Positions 51,914 to 60,953 of a stretch of DNA of 64,000 bases are shown here, piece after piece (the stretch's first letter is position 1; every line of letters begins with the position of its first letter). Source of the DNA: Leeuwenhoekiella sp044542075 (GTDB lineage: Bacteria > Bacteroidota > Bacteroidia > Flavobacteriales > Flavobacteriaceae); the NCBI RefSeq assembly GCF_044542075.1, contig NZ_JBITTU010000005.1, positions 62,001 to 126,000 on the forward strand, read 5' to 3'. The translations under genes and the position numbers were made by a program. The notes under the pieces are model-generated. The model was not told the origin of the DNA, did no database searches, and saw only the letters and a program-made list of their open reading frames with translations.

Positions 51914-52879
51914 TTAATCTCTTGCTTTGGGAAGTTTAAAAGTAAGTGTGCTACCAGCACCTACTTCACTTTGGATGCTTAATGATCCTTTGTTTTTTTC
52001 TAAATAAAACATACAGGTTTTTATACCAAAGCCTGAACCCAATTCATTAAAAGTTCCCGGAGTTGAGAACCAGTTTTCACCATTTATAATTTTATCCATC
52101 ACACTCGGTGTGATTCCTATACCGGTATCTTTAATAGTGGTATAAACAAAATTATCTTCTTCATAGGTGTTTATAGTGATAACCCCATTTAAGGCTGTAA
52201 ATTTTATTGCATTGTGAATTAGATTTCTAAGTACAAATGCGTAACTATCAATATCTGCATAAATTTTAGCATTTATGTTTTGAGTTACAATCTCAATATT
52301 TTTATCCAGAGCCTGAGGTTGCATTAATTTTAATATAGACTTTATTAAATCTGCAGTTTGAAACGGTGTTTTCTCAATCTGTTTGTCTTGGGTTTGTTTT
52401 TTTGACCAGTCTAATAATCCGTCAAGAAATAGGGTAACATTATCTAATCTGCCAGAGAGATCTTTTAATAGTGATTTACTTTCTTCGATACTTATATTGT
52501 CATTATTAAAAAGATCTATAACAGTTTTAAGATTATTTAATGGCGTGCGTACATCGTGCGAGATTAGCGCAAACAGTTTTTTATTAGTAGAATCTAACTT
52601 TTCTAATTTTTGCTTTTGAAGGTCAAGTCGTTTAAAATAGCGATCCATTATGATCGCTATTGGGCAAGAAACTATAAAAGGTATAATAGCGCTCATCCAA
52701 AAACCTATCCAAAAGTCCTCCCAGGCTGTATATGAGAAGACTAATGTAAATGTGAGTGTAGATAAGAAAACTGAGGTAAAAACTAAAAAAAAAGGATTGT
52801 ATAAACTTTCTTTAGATATTCGCATAATTCCCAGTTTTCGCATTAAAATTCTTATTTTCTGAGAATTAGTAGATCTCAT
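51914..52879 (-). CDS. Membrane sensor histidine kinase without a sensing domain
   Basis: 321 aa. Two membrane helices (about residues 28-48 and 57-76) are separated by only a few residues, so there is no periplasmic sensor. A helical linker leads to HisKA with the phosphorylated His in ALISHDVRTPLNNL (about His108) and a HATPase_c with FVLRNLIHNAIKFT (N box), DTGIGI (G1), GSGFGI (G2) and a terminal GSTLTFKLP. No response regulator is adjacent, so it is an orphan. The 217 bp upstream (52880-53096) holds no recognisable gene or signal. Confidence 0.9.
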   Translation of the reverse strand: MRSTNSQKIRILMRKLGIMRISKESLYNPFFLVFTSVFLSTLTFTLVFSYTAWEDFWIGFWMSAIIPFIVSCPIAIIMDRYFKRLDLQKQKLEKLDSTNKKLFALISHDVRTPLNNLKTVIDLFNNDNISIEESKSLLKDLSGRLDNVTLFLDGLLDWSKKQTQDKQIEKTPFQTADLIKSILKLMQPQALDKNIEIVTQNINAKIYADIDSYAFVLRNLIHNAIKFTALNGVITINTYEEDNFVYTTIKDTGIGITPSVMDKIINGENWFSTPGTFNELGSGFGIKTCMFYLEKNKGSLSIQSEVGAGSTLTFKLPKARD

Positions 52880-53096
52880 TTCTGATGTAAAAATATTAAT
52901 AACTTGTAGGAAATAATATACAGTTAGTCTAGTTGTTACTTACTAAAGTTGAATTGCGTTTTACTATCGATAAGCGGTTAGCGAAATCATTTATCAGTTT
53001 TATTTTCTTAAGCTTATTTTCATTTTAACACTAGGATAATACTCTAAAAGGCTAGAATTGCCGATAAAGTGCGATTTTTGTCTGCAATGATTTAAT

Positions 53097-53732
53097 CTAT
53101 TTAAGTGAGGATTTTGTAATATGCTTTTTATATATTAAATCAACATAATCATTCATAATGGCAGAGTAATTACTTTTTAAGGCAGACTTTGCTTTCTCTT
53201 GATCTTTTTTTAATTTGTCTTGCGAAAGTTTAAATTTTCCTTCCCAACTTGTTATTTCTATTTCAAAACCCGTGACATAGTTTACAAAGGCTTCCATTCT
53301 TGAATCATCCTTATTTAAGGTAAATTGTTGTTGATCTCCTTCAAGAGTATGCGTAAGTTCTACCATTGCATTTTTTAGTTCGTCATTATTTTGATGACAT
53401 AAAATTTTTCCTTCTAAATGAACCTTGATATAATTCCAAGTAGGAAGCTGAGGAGTTGTATAAATAGCAGGAGATATATAGCTGTCTGGCCCATTAAAAA
53501 CGAGCGTTACTTTTGCACCCGGCACTATATGTTGTAGTTGGGGATTATTATTATCTATATGTCCTAAAAGTTTACCAAGACCATCGTCTACCTTATAAAT
53601 TAGGGGTAAATGCGTGAGGAGCGGGACATCATTTTGTGTTGTGATTAATAATGCCAGCGGGAAGGTTTGTAATGTTTTAATAGCATTAGCAAAACCAGAT
53701 TCCTGATGATGCGGGGGTGGATATAAACTCAT
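53097..53732 (-). CDS. PaiB-like FMN-binding split-barrel protein
   Basis: 211 aa. ATG 53732 overlaps the stop of the preceding gene as ATGA; a longer upstream frame is not needed. The split-barrel (pyridoxamine oxidase-like) signature includes MSLYPPPHHQESG, LALLITTQNDVPLLTHLPLI, LLGHIDNNNPQL, VTLVFNGPDSYISPAIY and LPTWNYIKVHLEGKI (key words: GPDSYISPAIY and TWNYIKVHLEG), matching PaiB, named a negative regulator in Bacillus. Regulatory function here is only inferred by homology. It is coupled to the DUF1569 gene. Confidence 0.87.
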   Translation of the reverse strand: MSLYPPPHHQESGFANAIKTLQTFPLALLITTQNDVPLLTHLPLIYKVDDGLGKLLGHIDNNNPQLQHIVPGAKVTLVFNGPDSYISPAIYTTPQLPTWNYIKVHLEGKILCHQNNDELKNAMVELTHTLEGDQQQFTLNKDDSRMEAFVNYVTGFEIEITSWEGKFKLSQDKLKKDQEKAKSALKSNYSAIMNDYVDLIYKKHITKSSLK

Positions 53733-54172
53733 ACTCCAAATTGTGTAAAATGATGATCTAAATGCTTGTATTGCATCTGCCCCCATTGTGAAGGAGTAAA
53801 GTTACCAAAAACAGGATGCGGCTGAAAAGAATCTTTTGAGCGAAGTTCATAAAAATCTTCAATCAATTTTTTAAGCTGAGTTTTTTCGGTTGAAAAATCT
53901 TTATTTTCAATTATTTTAAAAGGTTTAGGAGTGGGGAGATTTTTTCTAATTTTTGAATCATCATACATCGATTTCTTAAATAGGAGCTTGATCAAAAAGT
54001 TTGAATTTAAATTAAAATCTTTGTTATAAAGGGGTATTTCTAATGGTTTCTGACAGTGATTAAGCATTTGGCTTACATTCATTTTACCCCAAGAAGCAGT
54101 AGAATCAGGATTTAAAGAATCTAAACGCTTAATAATAGTTTTGTGTGTTTCTGTATGAAATAAGCTTTCCAT
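53729..54172 (-). CDS. DUF1569 (DinB-like) protein
   Basis: 147 aa helical protein. Family marks: LDSLNPDSTASWGKMNVSQMLNHCQKPLE, with the conserved WGKMNVSQMLNHC motif, and at the C-terminus PSQWGQMQYKHLDHHFTQFG with HLDHH, the usual histidine set of DinB-like four-helix bundles, which likely binds a metal. Function unknown. It is upstream of and overlaps the PaiB-like gene by 4 bp (ATGA). Confidence 0.85.
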   Translation of the reverse strand: MESLFHTETHKTIIKRLDSLNPDSTASWGKMNVSQMLNHCQKPLEIPLYNKDFNLNSNFLIKLLFKKSMYDDSKIRKNLPTPKPFKIIENKDFSTEKTQLKKLIEDFYELRSKDSFQPHPVFGNFTPSQWGQMQYKHLDHHFTQFGV

Positions 54173-54298
54173 GTTTTTAATTTTTTATTGGTTATTGTAG
54201 AATTACATTTTATAAATTTATATATATTATAATTTAACTGATGCTTAGGCATTTAAAAGTATTTACTAAATCAATTTTATATTGAAAATAACGATGGT

Positions 54299-54997
54299 AT
54301 GCCACAGGATTTAGATTCATTTTCAATTAAAAATTGGTCTTTAGATGATCGACCCAGAGAAAAGTTATTAAGCAAAGGAAAAGATGCTTTAACAGACGCA
54401 GAACTGGTTGCTATTCTTATAGGTTCTGGTAGTCGTAATGAAAGTGCTGTAGCGTTAAGTAAACGAATTTTAGCTTCGGTGGAAAATAATCTAAATGCTT
54501 TAGGTAAATTGAGTATAGATCAGCTTTTAAAATTTAAGGGTATAGGAGAAGCCAAAGGCGTTACGATTGCCGCCGCCTTAGAATTAGGTCGTCGTAGGAA
54601 ATTAGAAGACGCCGCAGAGGTTAAGAAAATTTCAGGAAGCCACTCTGTTTATGAATTACTTCAGCCAATTCTAGGAGAACTTCCGCACGAAGAATTCTGG
54701 ATATTATATTTAAATAATGCAAATAAAGTACTTAGCATGCATCAGTTAAGTAAAGGTGGTATGACTGGTACTTTGGTTGATGTACGTCTTGTATTCAAAA
54801 AAGCCTTAGAAACAGGAGCTGTATCAATTATATTGGCACACAATCATCCCTCAGGCACTTTAAAGGCTAGTCAAGCAGATAAAAATATCACTGAAAAATT
54901 AAAAAAAGCTTCTGAAAGCTTAGATATTAAGGTGCTTGATCATTTAATCATTACCGAAAAAGCCTATTTTAGCTTTGCTGACGAAGGTTTATTGTAA
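54299..54997 (+). CDS. radC: RadC family (JAB/MPN) protein
   Basis: 232 aa. The N-terminal helical part has LDDRPREKLLSKGKDALTDAELVAILIGSG (RPREKLL and LTDAELVAILIGSG are typical), including a helix-hairpin-helix-like FKGIGEAKGVTIAAALELGRR. The C-terminal JAMM metal site reads AHNHPSGTLKAS with the following D in QADKNITEKL, and the end KVLDHLIITEKAYFSFADEGLL. Despite the name, a role in repair is not proven for this family. It stands alone, 126 bp after the divergent DUF1569 gene. Confidence 0.93.
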   Translation: MPQDLDSFSIKNWSLDDRPREKLLSKGKDALTDAELVAILIGSGSRNESAVALSKRILASVENNLNALGKLSIDQLLKFKGIGEAKGVTIAAALELGRRRKLEDAAEVKKISGSHSVYELLQPILGELPHEEFWILYLNNANKVLSMHQLSKGGMTGTLVDVRLVFKKALETGAVSIILAHNHPSGTLKASQADKNITEKLKKASESLDIKVLDHLIITEKAYFSFADEGLL

Positions 54998-55042
54998 TTC
55001 TTTCGGCTTTCTAAGAAAAATACAGAACTTGCCTTCTAGAAC

Positions 55043-56353
55043 TTGATTATGCTTTTAGTTTATACTCATAAAATTACACCTCGTTTACGTTATACATTTA
55101 AGCATATATGTACTTCAATACTGGGGATTCCGGTTAAATTTACCACGGCAGTAGATGAGTTTATCGTGCATGATAGTCTAAAATTATCTTACACAAATAA
55201 ACCCTTAGGAAAAGAAATACATATTAAAAGTCAAGAAGTACTTTTTGAACAAGGTATTTCTGATATGGAAATTAATGTACAGCCCTGGTTAGATACAAAA
55301 TGCTTTTTTGTAACCGGTACAAAAAGTGCGTTGCCTTATGATATATTTGCTGCAGCGTTTGTACTCCTAAGCAGATATGAGGAGTTTTTACCACACGTAA
55401 AAGATACAGAAGGCAGGTTTCCGGCATCAGAAAGTCTGGGATATCAAGAAGATTTTCTCACCGAGCCGGTTATAGATATATGGGCCTATCATTTTAAAGA
55501 AGTGCTACAGCTTAAATTTCCGGATTATGATTTTGTAGCAAAGAAATTTGCATTTCAAGCACTTGTAGATGTTGAGCAGGCTTATGAGATGTATGATATA
55601 GGATTTATACGGGAGATTACAAGTTTTGTGAGTGATGTTTTACGCTTACAGTTTTCACGTTTATGGTTGAGGTTGCAGATTAATTTAGGGTTGCGTAAAG
55701 ACCCTTACGATACTTTTAGTTGGCTAATTAATGTTCAGAAAAAATCAAAATTTAAGTTTCTTTTCTTTTTTCAGGTAGGAGATCTTTCTACTTATACTAG
55801 AAACATACGTTATAACAAGCAGTCGTTTAGGGAGCTTATTAAAATGGTAGGCGACTACAGCGAAATAGGATTGTTGCTTTCAAAAGAAGCGTTAGAGCAA
55901 CAGAAAAATATGAAGATTGAAAAAATACGTCTTGAGGGTATAACTAATAAACCACTAAATGCGATACGCTGCGGCAGCCAGATGGCAAGTTTACCATCGC
56001 ATTATCGAGAGATGATAAATCAAGAAGTAAAGAATGATTATTCTATGGGGTATCCTGATACCTTAGGTTTTAGAGCAGGTACCTGCACCCCATTTTTCTT
56101 TTATGACCTGGATTACGAGAGTATTACTCCGCTAGTTTTAAATCCTATTTGCTCACAGTCTCAGGCTTTTGAAGCTGATGCATTAGATGCAAAAGATTTG
56201 AATGATGTTTTAGATGTGTTTTTTAAAATGAAAACTGAAGTTGAAAAGGTAAACGGAACATTTATATTCAGTTTTAAAAATAAGTCTGTAACAGGCAAAG
56301 GGCAGGACGAAGGGCAGTGGAAACAATTTTTTAGAGAATTAGTACATGAATAA
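55043..56353 (+). CDS. Polysaccharide deacetylase-like (DUF7033-type) protein with altered active site
   Basis: 436 aa. The N-terminal ~170 residues are the domain that usually precedes the deacetylase in flavobacteria (YDIFAAAFVLLSRYEE, PHVKDTEGRFPA). The catalytic-type part keeps its frame: VDVEQAYE (Asp176), YSEIGLLLSKEA, and GYPDTLGFRAGTCTPFFFYDL. The positions that in functional relatives read GLHPS, and a downstream RQHYL-type motif, here read GLLLS (Leu278, Leu279) and IRCGSQMAS, so key metal or catalytic His are missing. It probably does not deacetylate by the usual mechanism. It precedes the yjjG-like gene with an 8-bp overlap. Confidence 0.75.
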   Translation: MIMLLVYTHKITPRLRYTFKHICTSILGIPVKFTTAVDEFIVHDSLKLSYTNKPLGKEIHIKSQEVLFEQGISDMEINVQPWLDTKCFFVTGTKSALPYDIFAAAFVLLSRYEEFLPHVKDTEGRFPASESLGYQEDFLTEPVIDIWAYHFKEVLQLKFPDYDFVAKKFAFQALVDVEQAYEMYDIGFIREITSFVSDVLRLQFSRLWLRLQINLGLRKDPYDTFSWLINVQKKSKFKFLFFFQVGDLSTYTRNIRYNKQSFRELIKMVGDYSEIGLLLSKEALEQQKNMKIEKIRLEGITNKPLNAIRCGSQMASLPSHYREMINQEVKNDYSMGYPDTLGFRAGTCTPFFFYDLDYESITPLVLNPICSQSQAFEADALDAKDLNDVLDVFFKMKTEVEKVNGTFIFSFKNKSVTGKGQDEGQWKQFFRELVHE

Positions 56354-57038
56354 ATTACCGGGAGTAAAGCACGTTTTTTTTGACCTTGATCATACTTTAT
56401 GGGATTTTGACCGAAATTCTAAACTCGCTTTTGAAACTATTTTTGAAAAAAATAAAATAGTAGTTCCAGTAGATGAATTTTTAGATGTTTATAGCCCTAT
56501 AAATTTTCAATATTGGAAATATTTTAGAGAATCTAAGATTACAAAAGAACAATTGCGCTATGGTAGATTAAAGAAAAGTTTTGAAGGCTTGAACATTAAT
56601 ATAGATGATTTTTTAATTAATAAATTGTCTGATGATTACATTACACATTTACCAGATCACAATCATTTGTTTGATGGTGCGTTAGATTTGCTAGAGAATT
56701 TGAATGCAAAATATGCGCTTCATATTATCACAAATGGTTTTGAAGAAGTGCAGGCGTTAAAGCTCAAAAAATCTAAAATTGATCACTTTTTCAAAACGGT
56801 TACCAGCAGTGAGTCTGTAGGTGTTAAAAAACCTGATGTTAAAATATTTAATCACGCATTAACGATGGCTGGGGCTCAGGTAGCAGAAAGTATTATGATA
56901 GGAGATACGTATGAGGCAGATATATTAGGTGCTAAAAATATAGGGATGCGTACTATTTTTTTTAATTACCATAAGGCCAACCACGATCATAAAGAACTGG
57001 AGATAGATCGTATTGATGCTGTAAAAATCTTTTTATAG
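56346..57038 (+). CDS. YjjG-like HAD-family nucleotidase
   Basis: 230 aa. HAD motif I FFDLDHTLWDFDRNSK, then motif II in IITNGFEEVQ, motif III Lys in VGVKKPDVKIFNHAL and motif IV GDTYEADILGAKN, with the cap typical of YjjG non-canonical pyrimidine nucleotidases. Such enzymes dephosphorylate nucleoside monophosphates, including modified ones. Its ATG lies inside the end of the deacetylase-like gene (8-bp overlap), giving a coupled pair; no chemical link between the two is obvious. Confidence 0.9.
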   Translation: MNKLPGVKHVFFDLDHTLWDFDRNSKLAFETIFEKNKIVVPVDEFLDVYSPINFQYWKYFRESKITKEQLRYGRLKKSFEGLNINIDDFLINKLSDDYITHLPDHNHLFDGALDLLENLNAKYALHIITNGFEEVQALKLKKSKIDHFFKTVTSSESVGVKKPDVKIFNHALTMAGAQVAESIMIGDTYEADILGAKNIGMRTIFFNYHKANHDHKELEIDRIDAVKIFL

Positions 57039-57154
57039 TGGGTTTAATTCCTACATCTTTTATATCTTGTTTCGTTATATTAAGCGTGTAATTTTAAACT
57101 AAGAATAACAGACTATTACCTATGTACTGGTCTTGGTTAATATATTTATTAAGT

Positions 57155-58060
57155 ATGAGAAAGAATATTGTTTGTTTAGTATTGATGATTATTTGTGGAT
57201 TAAGCATCTCTGCACAAGAGTTACAGGATTATAAGTACATTGTAATTCCGCAAAAGTTTGAATTTCAAAATGAAGCTGGTGAATATGATTTAAATGCGTT
57301 AACCCGTTTCTTATTTATAAAATATGGCTTTAATGCCTTTTTAGAAAATGAAGAATTACCATCAGATTTAAATGCATCAGGTTGTAATGCGCTTTATGCG
57401 CGAGCAGATGTAAGTGGGTTTTTAAGTACTAATGCCGCAATAACTTTAGTAAACTGTAGAGGTAAAGAGGTGTTTGCACTTCCTGAGGGCAAGAGTAAAA
57501 TAAAATCTTTTAAAGAAGGACATCAGGATGCATTTAGAAAAGCATTTGCCAGTCTGGAGGATATGGGATATACCTATTCTGATGAGATTGTAAGTAAAGC
57601 AGATTTAGTTGAAGAGTCTGAAGTAGAAGATTTAGTTCCTGAAATTCGTAAAAAGCAAGCTGCGATAAAGCAAGAGGACAAAGAGGTTGCTGTAACTGGC
57701 GTTATTCAAACAGCACAAACTAAAATAGATAAAGCAGAAGAGAAAGCAGTAGAATTAATCGAAGTGGTTGAGGATTCTAAGAGCACAATAACTCAAAATG
57801 AAGCTCAAGTACTAGAAGGTGCTACTACTGTTCTAGTGAGTACAGATGGTTCTTTTATAATGAAGCCTACCTCAAACGGTTTTGATGTTTATGAAGGTGC
57901 ATCAAAAATAGGTACAGCAACAAAAACTTCTGCCGGTTCTTACTTGGTAAGCACTTCAGAATTTACCGGTATAGGATTTTACAATGAAACTGAATTTACT
58001 GTAGAACGTGAAATTAAAGGCGTTTCAGGCTTGGTAAAAATGGTATTTACTAAACAGTAA
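57155..58060 (+). CDS. Secreted protein of unknown function with coiled mid-region
   Basis: 301 aa from ATG 57155, which yields a good signal peptide (MRKNIVCLVLMIICGLSISAQ); an ATG at 57122 would add 11 residues in front. The mature N-terminus (YIVIPQKFEFQNEAGEYDLN ... FNAFLENEELP) resembles uncharacterised flavobacterial proteins. A Glu/Lys/Ala-rich stretch (TAQTKIDKAEEKAVELIEVVE) follows, and the C-terminus ends as beta-strand-like IGTATKTSAGSYLVSTSEFTG. I do not recognise a function. It is monocistronic with a strong terminator downstream. Confidence 0.75.
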   Translation: MRKNIVCLVLMIICGLSISAQELQDYKYIVIPQKFEFQNEAGEYDLNALTRFLFIKYGFNAFLENEELPSDLNASGCNALYARADVSGFLSTNAAITLVNCRGKEVFALPEGKSKIKSFKEGHQDAFRKAFASLEDMGYTYSDEIVSKADLVEESEVEDLVPEIRKKQAAIKQEDKEVAVTGVIQTAQTKIDKAEEKAVELIEVVEDSKSTITQNEAQVLEGATTVLVSTDGSFIMKPTSNGFDVYEGASKIGTATKTSAGSYLVSTSEFTGIGFYNETEFTVEREIKGVSGLVKMVFTKQ

Positions 58061-58086
58061 ATACTTTTAAAGAATAACTAAAAATC

Positions 58087-58118
58087 AAAACCTCGAAGCA
58101 AGTGCTTCGAGGTTTTTT
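58087..58118. terminator. Terminator between the secreted protein gene (+) and rarA (-)
   Basis: AAAACCTCGAAGCA/TGCTTCGAGGTTTT, a 14-bp near-perfect inverted repeat (2-base centre), followed by a T run on the plus strand; A residues on the other side allow it to act for the minus-strand rarA too. Confidence 0.85.
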
Positions 58119-58137
58119 ATATAATTATTAGTTGTGA

Positions 58138-59415
58138 TTAGTAATCGTATTTAGTACCCCAACGATTCTTTAGAAACTTTCTAATCCCATCTTCACGAGT
58201 ATTATCCCCGGGATCGTAAAGTTTTTGATTTTTTACCTGTTCTGGTAAAAACTCCTGAGCAATAAAATTTCCTGCGCCGTCGTGAGAGTATTTGTACTCT
58301 TCACCATAGCCTAATTCTTTCATTAACTTTGTAGGAGCGTTGCGCAGGGCCATAGGTACTGGCAAATCTCCAGTTTGTTTTACCAGTTGTTGTGCTTTAT
58401 TAATTGCCATATACGACGCATTACTTTTAGGAGAGGTTGCGAGATAAGTTACACACTGGCTCAAAATTATACGTGCTTCTGGGTAGCCGATAGTATTAAC
58501 AGCTGTAAATGAATTAGTAGCCATTATCAGGGCTGTAGGATTTGCATTGCCAATATCTTCAGAGGCTAAAATAATAAGTCTTCTAGCAATAAACTTTAGG
58601 TCTTCACCACCTTCAATCATTCGGGCTAAGTAATAAACTGCCGCATTAGGGTCGCTACCGCGTATAGATTTTATAAAGGCAGAAATAATATCATAGTGTT
58701 GCTCACCGGTTTTGTCATAAAGTACGGTGTTTTGCTGTACTTTACTTTTAACCATATTATTAGTAATAACAACCTTTTCAGAAGTGGTTGTGGTTACGAG
58801 CAATTCAAAAATATTTAAAAGCTTACGGGCATCACCACCGCTTATACGCAGTAACGCTTCCGTTTCCTCTAGTATAATTTTTTTCTTGGATAGAATTGCA
58901 TCTTGAGTCATTGCACGCTTTAAAAGTGCTCTTAGGTCATCTGCTGAAAACGGATTTAATACATAAACCTGACAACGCGACAATAATGCCGGTATTACCT
59001 CAAAACTGGGGTTTTCTGTAGTTGCACCTATAAGTGTAACCCATCCTTTTTCAACTGCAGCAAGTAGCGAATCTTGTTGTGATTTGCTAAAGCGGTGAAT
59101 CTCATCAATAAATAAAATAGGATTCTTTTGAGTAAACAATCCGCCGGCAGTTTTAGCTTTATCAATAACCTCACGCACATCTTTTACCCCGCTATTTATT
59201 GCGCTTAAAGTATAGAAAGGTCGCTTAGATTCTTCGGCAATTATCGTAGCAAGTGTTGTTTTACCTACACCCGGAGGACCCCATAAAATCAATGAGGGTA
59301 TAATACCAGACTTGATAGAAGAACTAAGTGATCCTTTGTCACCTACAAGATGCTCCTGACTTAAATAATCATCTAGGTTTTTAGGGCGTAAACGTTCTGC
59401 TAATGGTGCATTCAT
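58138..59415 (-). CDS. rarA: Replication-associated recombination protein RarA/MgsA (AAA+ ATPase)
   Basis: Clamp-loader-like AAA+ ATPase acting at stalled forks. 425 aa. The start LAERLRPKNLDDYLSQEHLVG is typical; Walker A is GPPGVGKTT (about residues 46-54), Walker B LFIDEIHRFSKSQQD, sensor 1 IGATTENPSFEV, and sensor 2 around GGDARKLLN. The C-terminal tetramerisation region includes YDIISAFIKSIRGSDPNAAVYYLARM and PMALRNAPTKLMKELGYG (key: LRNAPTKLMK). A minus-strand -7 box (TAATTTTG) ends 4 bases before the ATG. Confidence 0.95.
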   Translation of the reverse strand: MNAPLAERLRPKNLDDYLSQEHLVGDKGSLSSSIKSGIIPSLILWGPPGVGKTTLATIIAEESKRPFYTLSAINSGVKDVREVIDKAKTAGGLFTQKNPILFIDEIHRFSKSQQDSLLAAVEKGWVTLIGATTENPSFEVIPALLSRCQVYVLNPFSADDLRALLKRAMTQDAILSKKKIILEETEALLRISGGDARKLLNIFELLVTTTTSEKVVITNNMVKSKVQQNTVLYDKTGEQHYDIISAFIKSIRGSDPNAAVYYLARMIEGGEDLKFIARRLIILASEDIGNANPTALIMATNSFTAVNTIGYPEARIILSQCVTYLATSPKSNASYMAINKAQQLVKQTGDLPVPMALRNAPTKLMKELGYGEEYKYSHDGAGNFIAQEFLPEQVKNQKLYDPGDNTREDGIRKFLKNRWGTKYDY

Positions 59416-59419
59416 ACTT

Positions 59420-59427
59420 CAAAATTA
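59420..59427 (-). promoter_or_regulatory. -7 box 4 bases before the rarA ATG (possible leaderless start)
   Basis: Minus strand TAATTTTG-AAGT-ATG. Confidence 0.5.
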
Positions 59428-59504
59428 TTTAATTAGTCGAGATTTACTGCCACTATTTCCTAATTTATGATTTTGGATAGGCAATTGCTAGTAGTAAAGA
59501 TAAG

Positions 59505-60218
59505 ATGAGTAGCAATAAGCAAAATTCAAGCTTTCAATTTAGTAGCAGTGTGATTATATATCCGCTGTTATTTGTGCTTTTAATGTGGTTAATATTTTGG
59601 TCTGAGTTGAGATTTGGATATAATTTCACAAAATATGGGGTGCTTCCCAGAGATGTGGTTGGACTGAGAGGAGTTGCCTTATCACCATTTATACATTCTA
59701 GCCTCAGTCACCTCTGGCATAACAGTGTTCCTACCTTGGTTTTAATGGCGGGTTTAATTTATTTCTACAGACCCGTCGCACTCAAAGTTTTACTAATTAT
59801 AGTTTTAAGCTCTGGTCTGGGAACGTGGGCTATAGGTCGCGAAGCGTATCATATAGGAGCCAGTGGAGTTGTATATGGGCTCGCTTCTTTTTTATTTTTT
59901 AAAGGAATATGGTCTAAAAACTATAGACTTACTGCTTTTTCTTTAATCGTTGTCTTTCTCTACGGAAGCTTAATCTGGGGGACATTGCCCATTCAGGAAG
60001 GAATGAGCTGGGAAGGTCATTTATCAGGTTTCTTAACAGGTGCTATTTTAGCTTTTATTGTAAAAAATAAAATACCTAAACCAGCAAAATATGTATGGGA
60101 GACCGAAGCTTATAACCCCGATAATGATCCATTTTTAAAACAATTTGATGAAAATGGAAATTTTATCGACCCACCAATAGAGCTTGAAGACGATTCTGAA
60201 AAAGACTTTAAAGATTAA
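59505..60218 (+). CDS. Rhomboid family intramembrane serine protease
   Basis: 237 aa with about six membrane helices. The active-site Ser is in GASGVVYGL (GxSG motif, about Ser123) and the His in WEGHLSGFL, giving the Ser-His dyad of rhomboid proteases. An upstream motif SSLSHLWHNSVP resembles the HxxxN region. The short soluble C-terminus is acidic (ELEDDSEKDFKD). The rhomboid substrate is not known. It is divergent from rarA and overlaps the convergent rlmB by 4 bp at the 3' end. Confidence 0.92.
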   Translation: MSSNKQNSSFQFSSSVIIYPLLFVLLMWLIFWSELRFGYNFTKYGVLPRDVVGLRGVALSPFIHSSLSHLWHNSVPTLVLMAGLIYFYRPVALKVLLIIVLSSGLGTWAIGREAYHIGASGVVYGLASFLFFKGIWSKNYRLTAFSLIVVFLYGSLIWGTLPIQEGMSWEGHLSGFLTGAILAFIVKNKIPKPAKYVWETEAYNPDNDPFLKQFDENGNFIDPPIELEDDSEKDFKD

Positions 60219-60949
60219 CTTCTTTGTCTTACAATTTCATATAGAAATGCACCACAGGCTACCGAAACATTTAAAGAACTTATGCTGCCAGCCATAGGTA
60301 GTTTAACTTTATGATCTACAAGTTTCAAGACTCCGGCAGTAACCCCTTTACCTTCACTACCCATAACCAAAGCTGTAGATGTTTTGTAGTCTAGATCATA
60401 AATAGAATCTTCTGTTTTCTCAGTTGCTGCTACCACTTGCACACCAGAGCCCTGTAAATAAAATAAAGCATCTTTAATGTGATCTACTTTACAAATAGGA
60501 ATATTAAATATAGCCCCTGCTGAAGTTTTAACTGTATCTTCTGTCACGGGTGCACCACCAGATTTAGGTACAATAATAGCGTCTACGCCGGTGCATACAG
60601 CAGTACGTATAATTGCGCCAAAATTACGTACGTCAGTAAGTTGATCAAGTAGAAGAAATAATGCCGGTTTTTCTGAAGCCAGAATAGCTTCGGCAGTTGC
60701 TTCAAAATCTGCAAAGCGAATAGGGGGGATGGTAGCAATAGCTCCCTGATGATTTTGATCTGAAAGTTTATAAAGCTTCTCTTGAGGAACATAAGATACA
60801 GAGATGCCGTGTTCTCGTATTTTACCTTCCAGTTCTTTTGATAAGGGGTTTGCAAGCCCTTTTTGTAAATATATTTTACCTATTTCCTTACCAGCGTTTA
60901 TCGCTTCAATAATTGCTCTGGTACCGTAGATGTGGGTGTTTTTTGACAT
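60215..60949 (-). CDS. rlmB: 23S rRNA (guanosine-2'-O)-methyltransferase RlmB (TrmH/SpoU family)
   Basis: SPOUT methyltransferase that methylates G2251 of 23S rRNA in E. coli. 244 aa from ATG 60949. An in-frame upstream extension would cross a terminator hairpin and is rejected. The N-terminal substrate-binding domain reads HIYGTRAIIEAINAGKEIGKI; the SPOUT knot has LLLDQLTDVRNFGAIIRTAVC, a motif with NFGAIIRTA, and the C-terminal LVMGSEGKGVTAGVLKL and LPMAGSISSLNVSVACGAFLYE (keys: GSEGKGV and SISSLNVSVA). A -7 box ends 4 bases before the ATG. Confidence 0.95.
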   Translation of the reverse strand: MSKNTHIYGTRAIIEAINAGKEIGKIYLQKGLANPLSKELEGKIREHGISVSYVPQEKLYKLSDQNHQGAIATIPPIRFADFEATAEAILASEKPALFLLLDQLTDVRNFGAIIRTAVCTGVDAIIVPKSGGAPVTEDTVKTSAGAIFNIPICKVDHIKDALFYLQGSGVQVVAATEKTEDSIYDLDYKTSTALVMGSEGKGVTAGVLKLVDHKVKLPMAGSISSLNVSVACGAFLYEIVRQRS

Positions 60950-60953
60950 AGTG

